Positions 9,790 through 17,619 of a DNA stretch of 25,803 nt are shown one piece after another. The stretch is from Chara braunii. Its lineage: Eukaryota > Streptophyta > Charophyceae > Charales > Characeae. The notes below the pieces were generated by a model. That model saw only the letters and a program-made list of their open reading frames with translations. It did no database searches and was not told the origin of the DNA. The stretch covers positions 37,507 through 63,309 of the forward strand of contig BFEA01001101.1 in the NCBI GenBank assembly GCA_003427395.1, written 5' to 3'. Position numbers and translations under genes: made by a program. The stretch's first letter is position 1. Every line of letters begins with the position of its first letter.

Positions 9790-10070
9790 CAACAGCTCCC
9801 AACACCTCGTTCACTACGTCCAAAGAACATGGCTGGAATTGATCTGATTGGATGAGTGTCTTCCTTGAATACAGAAGTGAATAAACATTTTTATATGTCT
9901 GTACATTAGCGACGTTCCCGCCGTCGTCTGCGCGTGCAATGTCCACGTCGGAGTGCGCCATATTCGAATGACTTCGCGATGTATCCTCCACGTCATATGA
10001 CGTTGCTCTCACTAGTTTGATGGGGAACTTCGCAGTTGCGGTGTAGTTATGATGTTCTCGCAGCGGCGCG
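9790..10070 (-). CDS. possible exon of unknown gene
   Basis: Within a 181-codon minus-strand ORF (10219-9674) the middle part, about residues 54-145, reads like real protein: mixed composition, few rare residues, with 'ARADDGGNVANVQTYKNVY' and 'QFQPCSLDVVNEVLG'. The beginning of the ORF is translated 65-bp repeat (FRVFGPFTTSGPFRIF) and the end is low-quality, so only the middle is offered. No domain is recognised and no splice sites were fixed. It sits beside an assembly artefact, so continuity upstream of 10228 cannot be trusted. Confidence 0.25.
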
Positions 10071-10095
10071 ATCGTGGCGCACAAGCGGTTATCGG

Positions 10096-10620
10096 TGAGC
10101 TGAAAATTCAGGAATGAAAATTCTGAAGTGAGAGTTTTGGGCAGTCTGAAAATCCTGAATGGTCCTGAAGTGGTGAAAGGTCCGAAGACCCTGAAAACCA
10201 CCTGTTTAGGCAGGCTCACCTGAATGGCTGTCTCTTATACACATCTAGATGTGTATAAGAGACAGGAAGTGGTCAAGTGAGAGTTTTGGGCAGTCTGAAA
10301 ATTTTGAATGGTCCTGAAGTGGTGAAAGGTCCGAAGACCATGAAAACCACCCTTCACCACTTGAGGATGTAGCCTGCCTAAACAGGTGGTTTTCAGGGTC
10401 TTCGGAGCTTTCACCACTTCAAGACCATTCAGGATTTTCAGACCTGGATGGTCCCGAAGTGGTGAAAGGTCCGAAGACCTTGAAAACCACCTGTTTAGGC
10501 AGGCTCACCTGAATGGTCCTGAAGTGGTGAAAGTTCCGAAGACCCTGAAAACCACCTGTTTAGGCAGATTGCATGCTCAAGTGGTGAAGGGTGTCCTGAA
10601 GTGGTGATGAAAAATACGGC
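10096..10620. repeat. 65-bp repeat family with one inverted copy
   Basis: Copies of a unit containing 'CCTGAAGTGGTGAAAGGTCC' and 'GAAAACCACCTGTTTAGGCA' lie near 10158, 10306, 10448 and 10513 on the plus strand. One inverted copy lies at about 10374-10445 (CCTGCCTAAACAGGTGGTTT...). The last two direct copies are 65 bp apart. The stretch 'GTGAGAGTTTTGGGCAGTCT' occurs on both sides of the adapter at 10228-10265. Copy number and order here may be an assembly product. Confidence 0.8.
10228..10265. other. Nextera mate-pair junction adapter left in the assembly
   Basis: Positions 10228-10246 are CTGTCTCTTATACACATCT and 10247-10265 are its reverse complement AGATGTGTATAAGAGACAG. These are the 19-bp Tn5 mosaic ends in the head-to-head arrangement of the Nextera mate-pair circularisation junction. 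Nothing natural is needed to explain a perfect 38-bp match. It marks a chimeric join: the sequences to left and right were originally at opposite ends of a library fragment. Confidence 0.97.
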
Positions 10621-11017
10621 TGTTGTTAACCTTCTCTCTCATGGCGATGTGGTGTGTCGTACAAACAGTGCCTTTTCGCTCGACATACCACTTTAGCAGG
10701 CAATCACCCATGGCGTGCCCTCAATGTGCCTTCGTGGTGGTTGCGGAGGTATTGATGGCGATATCGAACGCCTGTGTCGAAGTCCATAGGTTATATCCCT
10801 ACAACTTTCCAATCCAATCTACGAAGCATCCACTGCGAGGACATTGGGTATGCAGGTTACCATTCACAACAGGCGATCTTGGCGTTTCCGATGGGATGCT
10901 GCATGAGTAGAGGTGGTCCGCCGATGTGCACGATGGTTCTTGTCATCTTGGGGGTGCGAGATGGGTCTTCGCGAAATGTCGCCTATGCGAGTGAGGTGTG
11001 TGATGTCCGGGGACCTG
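10621..11017. other. unannotated spacer
   Basis: Two overlapping ORFs (10623-10910 and 10774-11022) occur in different frames, neither with a recognisable domain or convincing composition. Nothing else is seen. Confidence 0.5.
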
Positions 11018-11112
11018 TGTAACACTCCGTACGACGTACGGGGGGGTTATCGTACAATCATACGTACGGCCGTACGAACGGCCGTACAGCCATTTGTATA
11101 GCCCCATACGGG

Positions 11113-11143
<31 letters not shown>

Positions 11144-11341
11144 AAACCTTTTTTTTTCCTCAAATTTGGTAACGAATTTCAATATGACCCTGAGGCAAAA
11201 GTGTTTCAGTTTATTTTTCTGCATAACTTTTTTTTTTTTTCAGATTTTTTTGAATTTTGTTTTTTTGCTTTTTTCCATACATACGGCCTGTACGACCACA
11301 TGAGCCCGTACGTACGGCCCGTATTCGTACGGGGGTTTACA
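11018..11341. mobile_element. 324-bp non-autonomous element with TIRs and CGTACG palindrome clusters
   Basis: The left end TGTAACACTCCGTACGA and the right end (reverse complement TGTAAACCCCCGTACGA) form a 17-bp terminal inverted repeat with three mismatches. Just inside both ends are clusters of GTACGG/CCGTAC words, such as GTACGGCCGTAC, that can pair within and between ends. The interior has a run of 30 A (11113-11142) and long T runs but no gene. I could not identify a clear target-site duplication. The architecture resembles a MITE. A minus-strand ORF passing through the poly-A/T part is not credible. Confidence 0.6.
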
Positions 11342-11700
11342 TAGCCAGGGATGGGTGGCTTCCTCGGTGCTAGTTGTGCGTGCAATACAGGTTGACGGAG
11401 GCAGGCGATGGGTCTTCGGAAAGGAGAAGTTTGACGCGAAGTCCATGACTTCCTCGGTGTTGTGAGAGTTCGGCGCGAAGCGCTCCGATGGGAGGCGAAC
11501 AGGATCACCAAGTCGATCGGCACAAGATCCGAAGAATGTTGAGACCGGTGATAGGCAGACCGCATGCACTCTTGACGATGTGGGGACCAATGGCCACGCG
11601 ACGTCGTCCACGCGTCAGATGTGTTCGTCTGGAGCGTGTAGCGATCTTAATCGTGAAAGTCGCAGGCCGGTGTCATGTGCAGACGTCATAAAGAAGATGA
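11342..11700. other. unannotated spacer upstream of the Ulp1-like gene
   Basis: GC-richer sequence with short ORFs on both strands (11240-11611 minus, 11488-11691 plus) but no domain and no preferred frame. 'CTTCCTCGGTG' recurs at about 11358 and 11449. Confidence 0.4.
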
Positions 11701-11708
11701 TGACGTCA
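11701..11708. promoter_or_regulatory. TGACGTCA bZIP-type palindrome upstream of the Ulp1-like gene
   Basis: A perfect TGACGTCA lies about 150 bp before the ATG at 11856, with AGACGTCATA 20 bp further up. It sits in a short duplicated block: 'GTCAGCACATATGAATAG' near 11704 and 'GTCAGCATATGTGAATAG' near 11769. It matches the CRE/C-box core bound by bZIP factors; an 8-mer of this kind can occur by chance. Confidence 0.25.
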
Positions 11709-11855
11709 GCACATATGAATAGCTCGCGGCTTTCGTGGTTGTGATCAGTAGACGAGGCTCATGTGATCGTCAGCATATGTGAATAGGTCGTCGGGGCTCG
11801 GATTTATCCGAAGCACAGCAACGTGAGCATTCCCCTCGATAGTTGAGGATATCAA

Positions 11856-12366
11856 ATGTCGGTCGTCGGGTTGAACCGACGAGGCGCGCCACCTTACGAG
11901 GACCCCATGTACTCTGGCCTTCACGACGAGGCTACAAGAGAGGATATTTTGAAGAAGGCCTCCGACGCTGCTAAAGACGGTTTGCTCTATGTAAGTGACG
12001 ACGACAAAGATACTGCGCTCGACGACAAGAAGGTCGGGGTGGATAAAGTGGTGTTGGACGTCCATGGAACCTTGCGTCCGACACAACACGACACTGGGCC
12101 TATGGAGCAAACACAACTCGTTAGTGTTGTAGACCTCGACTTTCTTAGTCCGGAGAAAAGTGGAACAAAATTTTTCGTCGCGGGCGTGGGGGATTTGCAC
12201 CATCGGGAAGGAGTTGTGTCATCTCCGATCATCGACACCGACATCTCAAACCTGTCAAGTTTCCCGGGAGGTTTGGAGCACGTCGTCTCGGCGTCGACGT
12301 GCACAGGGTCGCCAGTTGTGTTGGGACTACCGGCGGTGGACTTTGGTGTCGTGGAACCTAAGCCTG
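11856..12366 (+). CDS. Ulp1-like protease gene, exon 1 (acidic N-terminal region)
   Basis: The ATG at 11856 follows an in-frame stop at 11844, so this is the natural start unless an upstream exon splices between them. The exon encodes an acidic, Asp- and Val-rich segment without a recognised domain, for example 'YVSDDDKDTALDDKK'. Unspliced, the frame would end at a TGA at 12375. I place a donor at 12367 (CCTG|GTCAGC), which with the acceptor at 12611 keeps the frame and joins '...VEPKPG' to 'RRTPGETDMSEE...'. The long, poorly conserved N-terminus before a C-terminal protease domain is usual for SENP/Ulp1 proteins, and probably governs localisation or substrate choice. Confidence 0.6.
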
Positions 12367-12611
12367 GTCAGCACTGAATATCTCTGCTTGCTTCCCGCTT
12401 GTCTACCCATTCGTGAGGTCCTGTTTGCTTCGTTGGTTTCTTGAAGTTGTATTGACAACCGCCAACTGAACTTTACCCGTGGGGTTCGTCAGGTGCGGTG
12501 TGCTTCGTAACTCTTATAAAGTTATGTTGTCAGCCGCCTACCGACGAAGTTCAGTGGTTATCTTGACCGACGCTTATTGTAGTCGAATATGGTGTGTTAT
12601 TTCTTGTACAG
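12367..12611 (+). other. predicted 245-nt spliceosomal intron
   Basis: It starts GTCAGC and ends TTATTTCTTGTACAG, a good pyrimidine-rich acceptor. Removing it joins a one-base phase from exon 1 to exon 2 with no stop created. The intron itself contains stops in the exon 1 frame. It is T-rich relative to its flanking exons. Confidence 0.6.
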
Positions 12612-12922
12612 GTCGACGAACTCCTGGAGAAACGGACATGTCGGAGGAGCCGGTTGCGCCCGCGAAGTTGTCTGTTTTGGTTGCGGGTGGCACTAGACGT
12701 GGCGATGTCGCCGATTTTTATTATGGGGACAAGAAGCCTCGAGAGCCTCCCGAACGGGTGGTCGTGCCCATAGTAGGTCCGCGTGCAAAACTGGTTGAAG
12801 AGGCAGCGGGTGTTACTGAGAAGGACTGCAAGGCGATCCTTCTCGAAGCTTGCAAGGATGTAAACAAGGACAGTGCTAGTTCAGGATCAACTGTGCATAG
12901 AAGGTCCAGAAGTAGGGGTGAT
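12612..12922 (+). CDS. Ulp1-like protease gene, exon 2 (linker)
   Basis: The exon continues the exon 1 frame with 'RRTPGETDMSEEPV' and a charged linker, including 'GVTEKDCKAILLEACKDVNK' and a basic Ser/Arg patch 'HRRSRSRG'. The frame stays open to a TAG at 12977-12979. The end is uncertain: a GT at 12923 (GAT|GTTATG) is in the right phase to join an exon starting at 13096 after CTCTCAG, but other choices exist, including coding through 13022-13095 in another frame ('LEPGFLDKEEESLK'). The basic patch could be a nuclear localisation signal, which would fit a SUMO-type protease. Confidence 0.45.
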
Positions 12923-13095
12923 GTTATGCGTGGAATTTTTGGGCCGCAGAATGGCAGATCGTCGGACCTTGGTCCCTAGGGCGGCATTTTCTCATAGTCC
13001 TCTGTCCTTTGTGCTTGCTGTGTGCTGCTAGTGTTTCTTGAACCTGGTTTCCTCGACAAGGAAGAGGAGTCCTTAAAGACGTCATCTGCTCTCAG

Positions 13096-13749
13096 TTGCC
13101 GCTCACTTTCATCAATGCGCGTTTGCCGTCACACAATTTACAAGTCTTGGTCAAGGACATCGTCACACTCGTGGATAAATACGGGGAACTCAACGATGAG
13201 GTCGTCAATTTCTACATGGCGATGATATTGGATGATTGCAGCTGGACTGCCTTTGCCACAAAGACGTACACCTTTAACTTTTTTTTCGCCTCTACATTGC
13301 TGCTGCGAGGTCCGACAAGTGTTAGCAGATGGGCTAAAGATGTCGACCTCCTGTCTCAAGCTCTAGTCTTGGCTGCAGTGCATAAGGACGACACACACTG
13401 GAGCCTTTTGGCAATTGACTTTTCTAGATGTGTTTTGGAGATTTTTGACTCGTTTTCCTGTTCGTCATCTAAAGATGACTTCTATTCCAAAATGTTCGAT
13501 GACGTTGTGAAGTATTTGAACATGGTGGCAAGTACCACCACTAATGTTCGCACTTTTGACCACTTCAAACGTGATGTCCGCATGAGAGGTGTCCCACAAC
13601 AGCGAAACGGGGCTAGTTGTGGGGTGTTTATGTTGATGTTCGCTTCCTGTTTAGCGAAAGGTTCGCGTCCACCTTTCGATTTCTCCCATAGACACATCTC
13701 GTCTATAAGATGTAGACTAGCTTTGGCAATTTGTTGTATTGATAGTTGA
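13096..13749 (+). CDS. Ulp1/SENP-like C48 cysteine protease domain
   Basis: This exon encodes the catalytic domain of a C48 (Ulp1) peptidase, a family that removes SUMO or related ubiquitin-like modifiers by cysteine proteolysis. Counting from 13096, the family's opening motif appears at residues 28-41 (KYGELNDEVVNFYM). The catalytic residues are all present: H101 in THWSLLAID, D118 in LEIFDS, and Q169 and C175 in VPQQRNGASCGVFML. The domain ends at a TGA at 13747-13749 and is of usual length (about 200 aa). There are no internal stops, unlike the two transposase copies nearby. Ulp1 genes are carried by several plant DNA transposon groups (some Mutator-like and CACTA elements). Here the gene converges on transposase copy 2 and is flanked by repeats, so a transposon accessory gene is a fair inference. 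A host SUMO protease is less likely in this setting. Confidence 0.85.
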   Translation: MPLTFINARLPSHNLQVLVKDIVTLVDKYGELNDEVVNFYMAMILDDCSWTAFATKTYTFNFFFASTLLLRGPTSVSRWAKDVDLLSQALVLAAVHKDDTHWSLLAIDFSRCVLEIFDSFSCSSSKDDFYSKMFDDVVKYLNMVASTTTNVRTFDHFKRDVRMRGVPQQRNGASCGVFMLMFASCLAKGSRPPFDFSHRHISSIRCRLALAICCIDS

Positions 13750-13768
13750 GTGTCTACCTGATCATTGG

Positions 13769-13951
13769 TTACATACTGTAGAAGGGTTGGCGTACAAGAA
13801 CATTTCGTTCTTCTACGGACATTGTTTTCTCATCGTGTTTTTTCATGAAAGTTTGGTAGGTGTTATCACATTGGTTCAGAACTAAACTGGATGATGTTGT
13901 TAGGATATCTCCGGGTGGAATTGTCACGTCCCCGGAGTTTTTATACTCCAC
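13769..13951 (-). CDS. possible small exon opposite the Ulp1-like gene
   Basis: A 60-codon ORF from a GTG, with a natural-looking composition (IPPGDILTTSSSLVLNQ, KKHDEKTMSVEERN) and no recognised domain. It starts only about 20 bp past the end of the Ulp1-like gene, so it may equally be 3' untranslated sequence of that gene. Reported only because its composition stands out from the surrounding repeat. Confidence 0.2.
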   Translation of the reverse strand: MEYKNSGDVTIPPGDILTTSSSLVLNQCDNTYQTFMKKHDEKTMSVEERNVLVRQPFYSM

Positions 13952-14059
13952 ATTATTGTGATTTAAAATTGACTCTCAATTATCACCAACATCCCCATTG
14001 CTTGTGCGCCTATTTCGTGAATGTCTTCCTTGCTTTCGTGATTTCATGTCTTGTGTGGT

Positions 14060-15980
14060 GTGATGTTATGTCCACATACCTGGATGCATCCGAACTCCTT
14101 CATATTCTATCTTTTATGGTCTGCCTTTCTCCTGTCCACATACTTGGATGCATCCATTTTGAAGATTTTGAGGCATCACAGAGCGCCCAATACAGAGCAC
14201 GGGCCTCTTTCCATTATTTGTTTGCACATCTAGTCCGACGTTAAATGCCGACTATTCTTTGGCCCGTCAAGGGTCCCCGTCTTCATGAGCCTTCAAGCAA
14301 TGGATTCTAATGCATCATACAACATAATAGAAAAATTGAATGTACCCCAAAAGGCGGCGCTGATGAGTTCTTGAAATTGACGAGATTTTGATGAAGCTCA
14401 TTCTACTGAACAAAACAGAATTGGATGATTGGACAGGGCCTCAATTCCGGGGAAAGGCTTCTAGAATCAATTGTAAAATGAACCGTACCCCAACCGATAC
14501 AGTCATAAAGCGACTCTATTGATTGAACATATCGGATGCATCCGAAAAATAATTGTGGTCGATGATGGTACGATGCTTGTCTTGTCGATCTAAGAGTTGT
14601 GTGGAGTGCTCATTTGCCATTTGCTGCGGACTATCCCTCTCTCTTCCTCCTGCCATATCGGATGCATCCGAACTTCGCTTATCATCGCCTGTCACATACC
14701 TTGCTGCTCTTCTCCAACTATCATCTAGAGTGATTTCAAAAGCGAGGCTTGTGGTCTCCGGGTGTTCTTCGACCCCGCAGAATACAACGCATGGGCTCTT
14801 TGCTCAGTGCTTTCTACTTCCTACATCAAAGGTTGTCCATTCTTTGGCCTGTCAAGTCTCCCCGTCTTCATGAGCCTTCAAACAAGGGATTCCTATGCCT
14901 CAGACAATGTAATGAAGAGAGTGAATGTAGTGAAGGAAGGAAACCCCGAAAGGCGGCGGTGATGGGTACTAGAAAGTGACGAAATTTGAATTAAGCTAGC
15001 TCTACTGGACAGGGCCTCAATTCCCAGGAAGAAACTTCTAAGATCAATTGTGGATTGAAGCGTGCCCCAACCGTCACAAGCATAAAGCCACTCAATTGGT
15101 TCAACACATCATACGCATCCGAAACACGAATTATGGTGGATGATAGTACGATGTTTGTCTTCTCGATCTCTCAGCTTCGTGGAGTGCTCGTTTGTTGTTT
15201 GCTACGAGGGTATGTCTCTCTCTCATCCTCTTGTCATCCCAGATGCATCCGAACTTCGCTTACCCTCTCCTGTCACATACCTTGTTGCTCTTCTTGAACT
15301 ATCATCCACAGTGTTTTTAAAAGCGAGGTTTGTGATCTCCGCGTGTTTTTCCACCCCACAGAAGAAAACGCATGGCCTATGTGCTCAGTGCTTTCTGCTT
15401 CCAACATTAAAGGTTGTCCATTCTTCGGTCCTTCAAGGCTCCCCGTCTTCATGAGCCTTCAGAAAAGGGATTCCTATGCATCAGAAAATATAATGAACAG
15501 ACTGATTATAGTGAGGGAAGGAAACCGCGAAAGGCGGAGCCGATGTGCACTAGAAAGTGACGAAATTTGACTTAAGCTAGCGCTACTGAACAAAACAAAA
15601 TTGGATGATTGGACAGAGTCTCAGTTTTGGGCAAAATACTTCTAGAATCAATGGTAGATTGAACCGTATCCCAATCAAATACAGGCATAAAAGACTAAAG
15701 TGACTTTATTGATTTAACACTTCGGATGCATCCGTCACATGAACTTTGGTGGATGATGGTACAATGCTTGTCTTTTCGATCTCTCAGCTGTGTTGCATGC
15801 TGATTTACCGTTTGCTGCGGATTTTTTCTGTCTTCTCTTTCTCCTGTCATCTCGGATACATCCGAACTTCGTTTACCCTCGACGGTCAAATTGCCTTGCT
15901 GCTCTTCTACAACTTTCATCCAAAATGTTTTTTAAAGCGAGGATGATGGTCTACTCGTGTTATTCGACCCTGCTCCTCCT
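14060..15980. repeat. tandem array of ~580-615-bp units
   Basis: Units are recognised by 'CTTCATGAGCCTTCAA' (first part), 'GAAAGGCGG', 'AAGTGACGAAATTTGA', 'GATGATGGTAC(G/A)ATG' and 'AAAGCGAGG'. Equivalent points at 14531, 15111 and 15721 give spacings of about 580 and 610 bp. A partial unit precedes (14060-14530) and another ends at about 15980. Each unit carries two palindromes about 126-130 bp apart (14531/14657, about 15111/15240, 15721/15851). ORFs of about 100 codons recur in units but the frames are not preserved in the outer copies, so I do not call genes. Confidence 0.9.
14531..14546. promoter_or_regulatory. ATCGGATGCATCCGAA palindrome in the second array
   Basis: A near-perfect copy of the 16-bp palindrome (first base differs), with an identical copy at 14657-14672. 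The flanks have no visible similarity to those of the sites in the 346-bp array. Confidence 0.5.
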
Positions 15981-16018
15981 ATACGGCGTCTCGAGATGGA
16001 AGAAAATTCAATACAGTT

Positions 16019-16109
16019 TCTCTCTCTGTTTATCTCTCTCTCTTTCTCTCTCTTTCTGTCTCTCTCTCTTTGTCTCTCTCTCTCTCTCTCCCTCTCTCTC
16101 TCTCTCTGC
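16019..16109. repeat. (CT)n microsatellite
   Basis: About 90 bp of CT repeats with occasional T or G interruptions. Confidence 0.95.
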
Positions 16110-16294
16110 TAAAATGTACACAATCATCTGTGCAGAACTCCAATTCATTTTGGTCCTCACACTCCTAAACACAAGTCATCCTACTCCTCTAAGTCTGTGA
16201 AGAGCTTCAACTCGCTCTGCTCCTCACACACTCGAGTTGAAGTCATTAAAATCTTCTGATTCGGATGAGTCCGATGCTAAACTCCAAGTGCAAC

Positions 16295-16486
16295 TTGACA
16301 CAGTGTATATTCTAGTGTAGTATTCCATATTCGGACACATTCAAACTAGGAGTAAAATCAGTTTTGAGTCCAAGGAGCGCAGTCGAGATGTGTATCGACT
16401 ACGCTCCTCGGACTCAAAAGTGAATTTGCTCCTTGTTCGGATGTGTCTGGATCTGGAATACTACACCAAAATATACATTGTGTCAT
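16295..16486. repeat. 192-bp long hairpin / foldback element
   Basis: Arms 16295-16386 and 16395-16486 are inverted copies, matching at about 77 of 92 positions. The innermost GTCGA/TCGAC closes an 8-base gap. The outer ends read TTGACACA and, reverse-complemented, ATGACACA. It could be a foldback MITE, the paired ends of a deleted element, or a source of hairpin RNA. A degenerate form of the TTCGG palindrome occurs in both arms. Confidence 0.85.
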
Positions 16487-16495
16487 AAATTCGTT

Positions 16496-16687
16496 TCAAA
16501 TAATACACACAATAATGTACTGTTTTAACGAATAACAAGTTACCTCAACCTCAACCTCTTCCTGCAGCAAGTACACGTACCAGAAGTTCGACCCATTATC
16601 TGAAGTGACCACAATTTGTCCGTCATTGTTATAGGTTAAACGCATTGAGATTTCCCCGTCCGGTACAATATTGCTTTCAATGTGCAA
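16496..16687 (-). pseudogene. fragment of the unknown C-terminal module seen at 18070-18375
   Basis: This 63-codon ORF aligns with part of the frame at about 18130-18260: 'MHIESNIVPDGEI' with 'LHIEAGVGLDGYI', 'RLTYNNDGQIVVTSDNGSNFWYVY' with the region ending 'DRGSNMWYLYW', then an acidic 'EEVEVEV' tail. The conserved GSN.WY.Y motif is clear. A GTAACT donor-like site follows the EVEVE codons. It has no start context of its own and lies next to the 192-bp hairpin, so I read it as a leftover of another element copy. Confidence 0.55.
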
Positions 16688-16699
16688 ATATTAAGGGTG

Positions 16700-17610
16700 A
16701 ATGCTCACGAGATGGCTCTCCCATATATTTTTGTTTAAAATAATGAGATTCTGTGCGGGAAACAGTGAGACGTCGCATGAAGAGGAACGGTTACCCGACT
16801 GGCTCGGTTGACGCGAAGTGCAAACAGTTGAAATCTGGTTGGAGTTCATCCTGCATTACGTGTCGAAGCAATGAGTGTCCCGTTAGAGATTATGGGAGTG
16901 CGTGAAGCACACGACACATGGAGGGGGGACTATGTGGAAAGGTACATATCAAGTAAAGGAAATGAGGGTGAGCATTGCACATGACAATAACGGCGTGACT
17001 TTCGAGGTCGGGAATTTGGTTCGGAGAAACAGCGCCATGAGAAGAGCAGGAAGTACTTGCGCGGGCTGAGGTCTGGTTGGAGTTCATGCTGCATTCTGGG
17101 AGGAAGAACGAGGTGGCATGTAAACGATGACGCATAGTGAGTCTAGCGGGAATGACAACTGCGAGTATACTCTTACTTATGCCTGTTCATAATGAAGTGA
17201 AGTCCCACACATCTACTTGGAGTAGTGAAGTCCCAAAGGAGGAATGAAACGGCCTACTTAGGATCCAATAACTGAGAATAGATTCGCACTTCGTTGCAGG
17301 GTGCCCGTATTCCCAATTGTACGAAGGTTGGGAGACGTGAAAAAAGCAGACCCGGGGGATGGAAACAGTGATAACAATGACAAGCTAACTCAGACTAACG
17401 TGAACAATGCGGTCGTCGATGAACAACGAGGTTTTCCTATGAGTATAGCAGCAAAATGCGAACTAACTTGGAGTTGTGGAAATCTCCAAATAGGAAGGCT
17501 CACATAGCAGGTCAGGGCGACTGATGTCCAATATCACAGTAAGGATGGTCGTAGATCTGTCTCCGCCTACCACCTACGGATTCCAATGTCTGGATACACG
17601 AACATGGATG
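16700..17610. other. non-coding spacer with a short repeated motif
   Basis: No convincing gene. 'TCTGGTTGGAGTTCAT' occurs at 16834 and 17072, each followed by CTGCATT, so a block of about 240 bp may be duplicated in decayed form. 'GTGAAGTCCCA' occurs twice near 17198-17240. An ORF of 68 codons (17301-17507) has no domain. Confidence 0.4.
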
Positions 17611-17619
17611 CAAAACTTT

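Noticed and set aside
14553-15570. Repeated ~100-codon ORFs in the second array as a gene family
   Set aside because: The frame is not kept in the outer units and there is no start context or recognised domain; unit duplication explains the similarity.
3168-16275. Using the Ppr1-like TTCGG-N6-CCGAA form to call the window fungal
   Set aside because: A 10-bp consensus match does not identify a taxon, and no Zn2Cys6 gene is present in the window.
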